From CAYJAD01 sp964370015 (lineage in GTDB: Bacteria; Desulfobacterota; Desulfovibrionia; Desulfovibrionales; Desulfovibrionaceae), in contig CAYJHD010000003.1 in assembly GCA_964370015.1 (NCBI GenBank), positions 3,211-67,210 of the forward strand: 64,000 bases of DNA. The letters run 5' to 3'. The notes under the pieces are model-generated. The model saw nothing but the letters and a program-made list of their open reading frames with translations, was not told where the DNA came from and made no database searches. Below, piece by piece: positions 33,850 through 41,442 of the stretch. How positions within the stretch are numbered: position 1 is the stretch's first letter; the number at the start of each line of letters is the position of its first letter. The translations under genes and the position numbers were made by a program.

Positions 33850-34982
33850 TAGATGACCTCCAATTGCGCGTGCAAAGCACCCGATACTTGCATGGTGCGT
33901 AAGATGGAAATTAAATCACGAGGTGTGGCACCAATGGCATTGAGCCCGTCCACCAATTCTTGCAAAGTTGCCCCTTCCACCACCATAAGACGTCTATTTT
34001 CTTCACGTACATCCAAAGCGGTTTCAGGAGTAACCACCGTTTGCCCTTGCGAAAAAGGCCCAGGCTGTGAAACTTGTTCCGTTTCTTGTACGGTGATTTG
34101 TAAATTACCGTGCGCCACAGCAGTTTGAGAAATACGCACATTGCGTCCCAGCACCACAGTGCCAGTTTTTTCATCCACCACCACCTTGGCCGGAGCATCG
34201 GGGGACACTTCTATATTTTCCAAGGAGGCCATGAGTGGCACTAAGTTATTGGTGTACTGCGGTGGCACTTGCACTTGCACCGTGGCCGCATCCATGGCTT
34301 TGGAAAAAGGCCCGCCCATGGCTTCGTTTACGCGCTCAGAAATATCTTGGCTTGTGCTAAAGTCCGGCGTGCGCAAATTTAAGGTAAGTTTGCTTTGATC
34401 ATTGAATTGAAAAGGGATGCCGCGTTCAATGGTGGCACCGCCGGGAATGACACCCACGGTGGAAATGTTTTTTTGCGTACGAGCCGCAGCACCTTCGGCA
34501 GTGAAGCCGCCCACTGTGAGGGAACCTTGCGCCAAAGCATAGGTCTTACCATCCACACCCTTAAGAGTGGTCTGCAAAAGCACACCGCCCAAGAGAGAAG
34601 AAGCATCGCCCACCGACGATAAGGTTACATCTATGCGAGAGCCGGGCTTGGAAGTAACGGGCATACGCGCCGTCACCATGACCGATGCCACGTTTTTGAC
34701 TTTAACATCGTCAGGATCCACCCCAATACCCATCTTATCCATCATGTTGGCAAGGGAGGATGTGGTGAAGCTCACATTGTTTTTATCGCCTGTACCGGCA
34801 AGACCCACCACAAGGCCATAACCTATGAGCTGGTTATCGCGCTGACCTGAAAAAGATGCAATATCTTTAAGCCTTACGGCATTGGCAGGCAAAGCCATAA
34901 GCAATAAAAAGCTGAGCAAAAATACACTTTGTATAAGTAAAAACGGCGTACGTTTTAGGGTAAAAGTAGAGGTCAAAATCAT
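33849..34982 (-). CDS. flgI: Flagellar P-ring protein FlgI
   Basis: FlgI forms the P-ring bushing around the flagellar rod in the periplasm. The 377-residue precursor has a signal peptide (hydrophobic core near residues 14-34, cleavage probably after LPANA) and family blocks VRLKDIASFSGQRDNQLIGYGLVVGLAGTGDK and IGVDPDDVKVKNVASVMVTA, and it ends LNAIGATPRDLISILRTMQVSGALHAQL. AAGGAG precedes the ATG. flgH, flgA and flgG, often upstream, are missing here. It is the first gene of the leftward operon and has its own sigma-54-like promoter. Confidence 0.96.
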   Translation of the reverse strand: MILTSTFTLKRTPFLLIQSVFLLSFLLLMALPANAVRLKDIASFSGQRDNQLIGYGLVVGLAGTGDKNNVSFTTSSLANMMDKMGIGVDPDDVKVKNVASVMVTARMPVTSKPGSRIDVTLSSVGDASSLLGGVLLQTTLKGVDGKTYALAQGSLTVGGFTAEGAAARTQKNISTVGVIPGGATIERGIPFQFNDQSKLTLNLRTPDFSTSQDISERVNEAMGGPFSKAMDAATVQVQVPPQYTNNLVPLMASLENIEVSPDAPAKVVVDEKTGTVVLGRNVRISQTAVAHGNLQITVQETEQVSQPGPFSQGQTVVTPETALDVREENRRLMVVEGATLQELVDGLNAIGATPRDLISILRTMQVSGALHAQLEVI

Positions 34983-35021
34983 GACGGATTCTCCTTTAGG
35001 GTGGCTCCCTACGGGAGGAGT

Positions 35022-35037
35022 TGCACAAAGTATTCCA
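35022..35037 (-). promoter_or_regulatory. Sigma-54-like promoter upstream of flgI
   Basis: On the minus strand TGGAAT-N6-GTGCA has GG and GC 12 bases apart; the -24 element is weaker than in flgM. Predicted start near 35011. The roughly 30-base leader contains TAGGGAG in a small hairpin and AAGGAG at the ribosome site, both GGA motifs that CsrA could bind. Confidence 0.45.
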
Positions 35038-35190
35038 TAGTGATGGGGGTAGGGGATGGGAGCGTTTCAGCGCAAGGTCGCGCGCCCCTTGTCCCCATGA
35101 CATCTTTGTGCTAGCCTTATTTTGCACATAAATGAATGTTTCGCATTAAATGCATATATTTTCGCCCAGCTTTGGCATAAAAGAGTACTT

Positions 35191-36102
35191 ATGACCGCAT
35201 ATGTAGATTTGCACACACACACCCTGGCCTCCGATGGTCGCAAATCCTCCTCCGCCGTGGTGAAAATGGCCGCCAAGCTGGGTCTTGCCGCCGTGGCCAT
35301 CACCGATCATGACACTTTGGCCGGTTTACCTAAAGCCGAGGCTCAAGGGCGTAAAGATGGCATTGAAGTTATTCGTGGGTGCGAGTTTTCCATTTTTTCC
35401 ACCTATGGCGAAGTGCACATCTTGGCCCTTTGGGTACCCAAAAGAGCCATAAAAATTGAAAGAGCCCTCAAAAAATTACGCGAAGACCGCTTGCACAGAA
35501 ATTTTGTCATTGTGGAAAAATTGCAACAACTGGGGCTTGATATTCAGCATGAAGAAGTGGCCAAAGCCGCACGCACTGTGGAAGGCATGCCCGCCCTAAA
35601 GAGCAAAAAGCCTCAAAAAAATCAAAACTCCATTGGCAGACCCCACATAGCCACAGTTCTTTTAGAAAAGGGCTATGTGTCCAGCATTCGCGAGGCCTTT
35701 GCCAAATATTTAGGCGATGGCTGTCCGGCCTATGAGCACAAAACCTTGCTCAGTGCCGAAGCGCTCATGAAATTATTGCAAGAGGCCAAAGTCACCATAG
35801 GCCTTGCCCATCCCGGACTCATTCGCTGCACGCCCCATCAATTGGATAATTACGTAAAATACCTTAAAAAATTAGGCCTTATGAGCCTAGAAGCGTATCA
35901 TAGCGAGCACGACCCCATCACCACCCAACGACTTTTGGATTTGGCCAAAAAGTATGATTTGACCGTGAGCGGCGGGTCTGACTTTCACGGCGATGTGAAG
36001 CCACATATTCATTTGGGTTTTGGTAAAGGGGATTTACGCGTGAAATTGCAAGTGTTGGAAGATTTGAAGGAGCAGCGGCGCGCTTTGGGCTATCCTGTAT
36101 AA
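35191..36102 (+). CDS. PHP-domain phosphoesterase (RNase AM/YciV-like)
   Basis: The 303-residue cytoplasmic protein starts with the PHP metal motif VDLHTHTLASDGR, followed by AITDHDTLAGL near residue 37, RGCEFSI near 60, GLAHPG near 212 and GGSDFHGD near 265; together these give the usual trinuclear metal site. Related enzymes remove 5' ends of RNA or hydrolyse 3',5'-nucleoside bisphosphates. I set the start at ATG 35191, where the PHP motif follows at once; the frame from 35122 adds an unrelated leader. It is divergent from the flgI operon. Confidence 0.9.
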   Translation: MTAYVDLHTHTLASDGRKSSSAVVKMAAKLGLAAVAITDHDTLAGLPKAEAQGRKDGIEVIRGCEFSIFSTYGEVHILALWVPKRAIKIERALKKLREDRLHRNFVIVEKLQQLGLDIQHEEVAKAARTVEGMPALKSKKPQKNQNSIGRPHIATVLLEKGYVSSIREAFAKYLGDGCPAYEHKTLLSAEALMKLLQEAKVTIGLAHPGLIRCTPHQLDNYVKYLKKLGLMSLEAYHSEHDPITTQRLLDLAKKYDLTVSGGSDFHGDVKPHIHLGFGKGDLRVKLQVLEDLKEQRRALGYPV

Positions 36103-36201
36103 CAGGCTGACATAAATGGTAACAATGGTACAAAATAATTCACATGACGTAATGTTTCGCCCATGATTGCTGCCTTTTTCGTGGTGCGGGGCTTAAAAGG
36201 C

Positions 36202-36230
36202 TTGACCCTCTCACACCTTGCGTCTACATA
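36202..36230 (+). promoter_or_regulatory. Possible promoter of the U32 gene, leaderless arrangement
   Basis: TTGACC (36202-36207), a 17-base spacer and TACATA (36225-36230) end six bases before ATG 36237, and no ribosome site precedes that ATG. The -10 box is poor. Confidence 0.35.
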
Positions 36231-36236
36231 AAACCC

Positions 36237-37511
36237 ATGCAAACAGAACTTTCCTCCCCTTTTATTCCCGAGCTTCTAGCTCCTGTGGGTTCCATGGATC
36301 AATTGGACGCCGCCATTTTATATGGTGCCAATGCCGTCTATCTGGGAGGCTCCGCTTCCCTTCGTGCAGGACGCCCCTTTTCAGCCGAAGCCCTTGCCAC
36401 AGCCAGAGCCAAAACCAAGGCCGCCGGCGTGCAACTATTTTTTTGTTGCAATGCCTTTCCTCGTCAGCATGATTTATCTGCCGCGCTGGAAAATTTAGCC
36501 CTTGGCGCGGAAGCCGCAGTGGATGCGTATATCATTGCCGATGCCGGTGTTTTTTCCTTGGCTAGAAAGCATTTCCCCCATATTCCCATTCACCTTTCCA
36601 CCCAAGCCAACACTTGCAACGCCGCTTCTGTGGCCTTTTGGCATGATCTTGGGGCAGAACGTGTGAATTTAGCCCGAGAATTGCGTCTGCATGAAATTCG
36701 CGCCATTCGTAAAGCTTGCCCAGAGGTGGAACTGGAGTGTTTTGTTCACGGGGCGCAATGTCTTGCCATTTCGGGGCAATGTTTGCTTTCTGCATGGCTG
36801 AACAATAGACCTGCCAATGCCGGACAATGCACTCAGCCTTGCCGTTTTGAATACCGCCCCATGCCCGGCACCAGTCAGCTTTTTGAGGAAAGCTGGCGCA
36901 CCGGCACCCCCACATGGGAAATCACCCAAGGCGACGATAAGTACTCGGCCTTTTGGTCACCGGAAGATTTATGCCTTCTCCCCTTTGTGCCATGGTTCAT
37001 GCGCCAAAAAATCACCGCCCTTAAAATAGAAGGGCGCATGCGCACCGGTGCCTACACAGCCCACGCTGTGGATGGCTATCGCCGCGCCATAGACATGGCC
37101 GCGCAAATATCCTCGCATAAAGCGTGGAAAGAAGCCTTACCTGATCTCATGTTTGACATTGAGCAGTGGACATCGCGCGATTTGGGCACGGGCTTTTTTA
37201 TGCCCAAGCATCAAAAACTTGCCTTGGCGCACAATCGAGGCAAGGGCGGGTTTTCTCCTTTGCTAGCTCGCCTCGAAGAAGAATTACAACCAGGCACATG
37301 GCGCATCAGCGTGCGCTCGCAATGGAAAGCTGAGCGCAAGGCCTATGTGTTCATGCCCGAGGGACAAAGACCGCTTCTGGAGCAAGGCAAATATCGATTG
37401 GAAAATCACTTGGGAGAAAGCGTAGACACGGTGCATCCCGGCATGGAAGCCACCTTGCATTGTGACGTACAAGGACTCAGCGCAGGTGCTTATGTGGAAG
37501 GCTTAGAGTAG
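36237..37511 (+). CDS. Peptidase U32 family protein (tRNA/rRNA hydroxylase TrhP/RlhA-like)
   Basis: The 424-residue protein has the U32 opening PELLAPVGSMDQLDAAILYGANAVYLGG and the cysteine signature from ECFVHGAQCLAISGQC to the Cys pair in GQCTQPCRFEYRP near residues 200-205. Despite the family name, studied members such as TrhP and RlhA hydroxylate tRNA uridine 34 or 23S rRNA cytidine using prephenate and iron-sulfur clusters. The length is closer to TrhP than to the longer RlhA. No U32 partner gene is adjacent. A bidirectional terminator separates it from phoU. Confidence 0.9.
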   Translation: MQTELSSPFIPELLAPVGSMDQLDAAILYGANAVYLGGSASLRAGRPFSAEALATARAKTKAAGVQLFFCCNAFPRQHDLSAALENLALGAEAAVDAYIIADAGVFSLARKHFPHIPIHLSTQANTCNAASVAFWHDLGAERVNLARELRLHEIRAIRKACPEVELECFVHGAQCLAISGQCLLSAWLNNRPANAGQCTQPCRFEYRPMPGTSQLFEESWRTGTPTWEITQGDDKYSAFWSPEDLCLLPFVPWFMRQKITALKIEGRMRTGAYTAHAVDGYRRAIDMAAQISSHKAWKEALPDLMFDIEQWTSRDLGTGFFMPKHQKLALAHNRGKGGFSPLLARLEEELQPGTWRISVRSQWKAERKAYVFMPEGQRPLLEQGKYRLENHLGESVDTVHPGMEATLHCDVQGLSAGAYVEGLE

Positions 37512-37540
37512 GGCGTTGGAGTTCATTAAATTTTTCTGAA

Positions 37541-37573
37541 AAAAAACCTCTTGGAGATCCAAGAGGTTTTTTT
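37541..37573. terminator. Bidirectional terminator between the U32 gene and phoU
   Basis: AAAAAACCTCTTGGA (37541-37555) and TCCAAGAGGTTTTTT (37558-37572) make a very strong stem with A/T flanks on both sides. Confidence 0.93.
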
Positions 37574-37582
37574 TAACTTATA

Positions 37583-38248
37583 CTAGCCCATGCGGCGGTG
37601 CTTTAAACTTTCCCCACCATAAATGAAGTAAGTATGCTCAGCAATATTCATGGCATGACGCCATACGCGGTTTAACGTACGGCTGATGAGAATCACGTGA
37701 ATGGACAATTGCGGATCCACATTTTTGCGACTGCTTAATTTGTGCATGATTTTCACATCAAGCAAAGCGGCTTCATCTTCATGCTGACGAACCTTCAAAG
37801 CTTTTTGATGGTCGCCTTCGCGGAAAGCATCCACAGAAGCTGTATAAATCTGACGAGATGTTTGCATAAGAGCTTTGATATCATTAACAATATCTTCATC
37901 CACGTGATCAAGCCCTTCGATGAGGATGGCAAGTTCTGCCATACGAGCGGCTTCATCGGCAATGCGCTCAAGGTCAAGCACCATGCGCATGGCAGAAATC
38001 ACAAAGCGCAAATCGCTGGCCACGGGCTGGGTGCGAGCCAAGATGCTTAAGGCCTTGGCGTCGATTTCGTTTTCCAAATCATTGATGGCGGCGTCTCCGT
38101 CAATGACGGCACTGGCGCGGCCCACGTCACCCTCTTGTAAAGACTTGCAAGCATCATCTACAGCCAAACCCACCATGGCAGACATGACCAACAAGCGCGT
38201 GCGCAAGGTTACGATCATCTGTTGTAATTGATTTTCATTATTAGACAT
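37583..38248 (-). CDS. phoU: Phosphate signalling protein PhoU
   Basis: PhoU links the Pst transporter to the PhoR kinase and lowers Pho activity when phosphate is plentiful. The 221-residue helical protein shows the two repeated three-helix halves: the first metal-binding stretch near residues 80-95 (SDLRFVISAMRMVLDLERIADEA) and the second near 175-205 (SIHVILISRTLNRVWRHAMNIAEH). Length and ends are standard. Its ATG overlaps the pstB stop by one base. It ends the leftward phoB-phoR-pstB-phoU operon. Confidence 0.95.
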   Translation of the reverse strand: MSNNENQLQQMIVTLRTRLLVMSAMVGLAVDDACKSLQEGDVGRASAVIDGDAAINDLENEIDAKALSILARTQPVASDLRFVISAMRMVLDLERIADEAARMAELAILIEGLDHVDEDIVNDIKALMQTSRQIYTASVDAFREGDHQKALKVRQHEDEAALLDVKIMHKLSSRKNVDPQLSIHVILISRTLNRVWRHAMNIAEHTYFIYGGESLKHRRMG

Positions 38249-39009
38249 TAACCGAATCTCCCTGTGATATAGTCTTCAGTTTGTTTCTTGGCAGGACGTG
38301 TGAATATGGTATCTGTCACATCATGCTCAATGAGCTTACCCATGTAGAAGAAAGCCGTGTAATCTGAAACGCGTGCAGCTTGTTGCATGTTATGCGTAAC
38401 AATAATAATGGTCAACTGATGCTTTAATTCGTGAATGCCTTCTTCGATTTTTTGCGTGGCAATGGGGTCAAGGGCCGAAGCCGGTTCGTCCATGAGCAAC
38501 ACTTCTGGGCCCACAGCCAAAGCACGCGCAATACAGAGGCGTTGTTGCTGACCGCCGGAAAGACCCAAGGCAGAGGTATGCAAACGATCTTTCACTTCTT
38601 CAAAAATGGCGGCGCGCTTTAGAGCCTCTTCCACGGTGCCGGCAATGAGGCTTTCGTCCTTAATGCCGTTAACACGCAAACCATAGGCCACGTTTTCAAA
38701 AATGGTCTTGGGGAAGGGGTTTGGTTTTTGGAACACCATGCCCACTTTGCGGCGTAAAGCCACCACGTCGGAAGAGGAAGCGTTGATATCTTGACCATCC
38801 AAGGAAATATTGCCCGAAACTTTTGCACCGGGAATAAGGTCATTCATGCGGTTTAAGCAACGCAAAAAGGTACTTTTGCCGCAACCGGAAGGGCCAATGA
38901 GGGCTGTTACTTTATTTTCGGGAAAGGAAAGGCTTACATCATATAAAGCCTGCGATGCCCCGTAATAAAAGTCCACATTGTTAGCTATTAATTTGTGCTG
39001 CTCTGTCAC
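38248..39009 (-). CDS. pstB: Phosphate ABC transporter ATP-binding protein PstB
   Basis: PstB powers phosphate uptake by the PstSCAB system. The 253-residue ATPase has Walker A GPSGCGKST near residue 38, the phosphate-family MVFQKPNPFPKTIFENVAYG near 85, signature LSGGQQQRLCIARAL near 150 and Walker B LLMDEPASALDP. I use GTG 39009, preceded by GGAGAG at proper spacing and giving the family length; the longer frame begins inside phoR. It overlaps the phoR end by 29 bases. Its partners pstS, pstC and pstA lie at 50.2-52.9 kb, an unusual split. Confidence 0.95.
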   Translation of the reverse strand: MTEQHKLIANNVDFYYGASQALYDVSLSFPENKVTALIGPSGCGKSTFLRCLNRMNDLIPGAKVSGNISLDGQDINASSSDVVALRRKVGMVFQKPNPFPKTIFENVAYGLRVNGIKDESLIAGTVEEALKRAAIFEEVKDRLHTSALGLSGGQQQRLCIARALAVGPEVLLMDEPASALDPIATQKIEEGIHELKHQLTIIIVTHNMQQAARVSDYTAFFYMGKLIEHDVTDTIFTRPAKKQTEDYITGRFG

Positions 39010-40399
39010 AGTGCTCTCCAAAAAAGGTGGGAATAGTGAAATGAAAAACTGTAGCATACTCTTTAGCCGGACTTTCCACCCAAATACGTCCGCCAAGTCG
39101 CTCTACAGTGTGTTTACAAATGGCTAAGCCAAGACCCGTGGAGCCGTGACTTCTATGTTTTTCTACGCGATAAAAACGCTCAAAAATACGCAAACAATCC
39201 TCTTCGGGAATGCCGGGGCCCTTATCCGCCACAGAAAAATGCATAAATTTTTCTTCTTGAACGGCATTGACCACTATGTGGCTTTGTTCCGGAGCATAGC
39301 GTCCTGCATTTTCGATAAGATTTCTAAAAACTTGTGTCAAGTGCTGTGCATTGGCTGTGACCTGCAAATCTTCGGTCATGTTAACGCTTACGCTGACCTG
39401 ACGCAAATCCAATTGCTGGCGGCACAAGGCCAAAGCACCTTGTAAACTCTCATAGGGATGCACCGTGGAGGTTTGCAAAGGTACATTGGCATTTTCCAAT
39501 CTGGCAAGGGCCAAAAGCTCTTCCACCATGCGCGCCAAATAGGCGCCATTTTTACGGATAATCTCCACAAAGCGCACATATTCATCGGGAAAGCCCGGCG
39601 TGCTCATCAAGGTTTCCGTATAGCCTTGAATGGCCGTGAGCGGCGTGCGTAATTCGTGAGAAACATTGGCCACAAAGTCGCGACGCACCCTTTCAAGGCG
39701 CACAATGGGGCTAATATCATGGAATACCACCACGGCGCCCAAATGCTCCGACAAAGCTTGCGCGCGCGTTAAATGCACGGCAAAAACCCTCTCGGGGCTC
39801 AATTCCAATTGCAAGGAAGCACGCGCCTTGTCATATCCATTACCATTCACCGGAGCCGGAGCCAGTAAAATATCATCCACGGCTTTTTGCAATTTTGGCA
39901 CGGGTATGGCTTCCACCACTTGCCAATCTTTGGCACCCAACGTGCTCGGGAACATGCGCTGCAAAGCTTTATTGCAATGCTGAATGCTGCCCTTGGCCGT
40001 GAGCACAAGCACACCTTCGTCCATGGTGTCCAAAATGGTGTGCAATTCTTCATTGCGCGCCGTGAGGGCTTTTACCTGCTCTTCAAAGTGCATGGCCAAA
40101 TTATTGATGGGATTGACCAATGCCACATAAGCGTCACAAGGGGCTGCGCTCAAACGACGCTGATACTCACCCTTGGAAATGCTTTTTACAAAATCCTTCA
40201 CATGCCAAAATTCAGCTTTAATGATTTTTTGCAAGATAAAAGAAAGAGTAGCTGCCACAGCGCAAGACAAAATTGTGCATTGCACGAAAAAAGAAAGGTT
40301 ATAGGACGCGCCTGTCGTATTGTTTAGAAAGGGCTCCAGCATGAGCACAGAAAAAATAGCCCCGAAATGAAGCGTAAATATTTTGCTTCTAAAAGACAT
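38981..40399 (-). CDS. phoR: Phosphate regulon sensor histidine kinase PhoR
   Basis: The 472-residue kinase has two membrane helices within residues 8-62, a short HAMP-like linker, a PAS domain near 110-220 (LHTILDTMDEGVLVLT), the phospho-acceptor VANVSHELRTPLTAIQGYTE near 248 and the ATPase boxes NLIENAGRYAPE, ADKGPGIPEED and GSTGLGLAICKHTVERLGG. Like other PhoR proteins it has no large periplasmic sensor; it senses Pst activity through PhoU. ATG 40399 lies one base past the phoB stop (TAATATG), with AGAGG before it; the upstream frame extension overlaps phoB. It overlaps pstB at its 3' end. Confidence 0.95.
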   Translation of the reverse strand: MSFRSKIFTLHFGAIFSVLMLEPFLNNTTGASYNLSFFVQCTILSCAVAATLSFILQKIIKAEFWHVKDFVKSISKGEYQRRLSAAPCDAYVALVNPINNLAMHFEEQVKALTARNEELHTILDTMDEGVLVLTAKGSIQHCNKALQRMFPSTLGAKDWQVVEAIPVPKLQKAVDDILLAPAPVNGNGYDKARASLQLELSPERVFAVHLTRAQALSEHLGAVVVFHDISPIVRLERVRRDFVANVSHELRTPLTAIQGYTETLMSTPGFPDEYVRFVEIIRKNGAYLARMVEELLALARLENANVPLQTSTVHPYESLQGALALCRQQLDLRQVSVSVNMTEDLQVTANAQHLTQVFRNLIENAGRYAPEQSHIVVNAVQEEKFMHFSVADKGPGIPEEDCLRIFERFYRVEKHRSHGSTGLGLAICKHTVERLGGRIWVESPAKEYATVFHFTIPTFFGEHCDRAAQINS

Positions 40400-40400
40400 A

Positions 40401-41081
40401 TTAGCCTCTAAAACGGTAGCCCACACCGCGTACAGTTTCTAGGCAGTCGGCACAATCACCAAGTTTGGCACGCAAACGACGCACATGGGTATCCACTGTG
40501 CGCGCATAGCCTTCAAATTGATAGCCCCAAACGCTGTTGAGCAATTGTTCGCGATTACGAACGGTGCCGGCATGACGCATGATATCTTCCAAAAGACGAA
40601 ATTCCGTGGCGGTGAGCTCAATGGAAGTGCCATTCACATTAACCATATGCGCCGATGGATCCAAATGAATGCCATGCTTTTGCAAGCTTGGGCTTTGTTC
40701 CACTTGTTGCTGACGGCGCAAAATGGCACGCATGCGCAAAATCAACTCGCGCACACTAAATGGCTTCACCACATAATCATCGGCACCAAGCTCAAGACCC
40801 ACAATGCGGTCAACTTCTTCTCCGCGCGCAGTGAGCATGATGATGGGGATATGTCTGGTGCTATCATCCCTTTCCAAATCACGACACACTTGAAAGCCGT
40901 CTTTTTTGGGGAGCATGACATCTAGCAAAATAATATCGGGCTTACGACTGCGAGCCAACTCCAGCCCCTTGAGGCCGTCTTCAGCTTCCACCGTGTCAAA
41001 ACCTTCACGGGTAAGGTTAAAGGTAAGTAAATCGCGTATATCTGCTTCGTCTTCAACAATAAGAACTAACTCTTTAGACAT
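40401..41081 (-). CDS. phoB: Phosphate response regulator PhoB
   Basis: PhoB activates phosphate-starvation genes by binding Pho boxes next to the -10 element. The 226-residue OmpR-type regulator has the receiver acidic pair EDEADI, the phospho-acceptor in DIILLDVMLPKKDG near residue 53, the Lys in YVVKPFSVREL, and a winged-helix end with the recognition region YARTVDTHVRRLRAKLGD. ATG 41081 follows AGAGGA and matches the family start MSKELVLIVEDE; the longer frame adds 34 unlikely residues. It is the first gene of the operon and is preceded by a Pho box, implying autoactivation. Confidence 0.96.
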   Translation of the reverse strand: MSKELVLIVEDEADIRDLLTFNLTREGFDTVEAEDGLKGLELARSRKPDIILLDVMLPKKDGFQVCRDLERDDSTRHIPIIMLTARGEEVDRIVGLELGADDYVVKPFSVRELILRMRAILRRQQQVEQSPSLQKHGIHLDPSAHMVNVNGTSIELTATEFRLLEDIMRHAGTVRNREQLLNSVWGYQFEGYARTVDTHVRRLRAKLGDCADCLETVRGVGYRFRG

Positions 41082-41161
41082 GATGCTTTTCCTCTTGGTT
41101 GCAATATCTCCCGAAAAAACCATGGTAAGTAAAGGTGATTTATGCGTCAAAGAAATGTTCG

Positions 41162-41183
41162 GATTGTTACAAAATGGTGACAA
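41162..41183 (-). promoter_or_regulatory. Pho box upstream of phoB
   Basis: On the minus strand two 11-base units stand in tandem: TTGTCACCATT then TTGTAACAATC. Their seven-base heads with four-base spacers are the normal PhoB dimer arrangement. The box lies 81 bases before the phoB ATG. The same units recur upstream of pstS. Confidence 0.75.
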
Positions 41184-41242
41184 AGCTATTTTCTAAGCCA
41201 GTGCGCGCCATGTGTCTTGTGTTACAAATGTGTGTTGTGGTG

Positions 41243-41366
41243 TTTTGCGCTCACGTGCAGGGGGCAAGGGATGTGAAGTGGTTTGTTTTTTTATGTCCTT
41301 GCGCATGAAAGCTATTTTATAATGTAATATCTTATCACTTTGCGCTCTCGCGCAGGGGCAAGGGCC
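41243..41366. repeat. Dispersed intergenic repeat, copy A
   Basis: A unit reading TTTGCGCTC, a short CG-rich part and GGGGCAAGGG occurs twice, at 41243-41270 and 41339-41365, 96 bases apart. The DNA between them (TTTGTTTTTTTATG, GAAAGCTATTTT, AATATCTTATC) matches copy B at 57744-57863 closely. It ends about 75 bases before the autotransporter start, inside the 361-base gap 41082-41442. Confidence 0.8.
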
Positions 41367-41442
41367 AACGCTCACCCCTTCCTCTTTCTTGCCAGGCCCC
41401 ACAAAAAAGTGCACACTATTAACACAAACTCGCGAGGTATAT

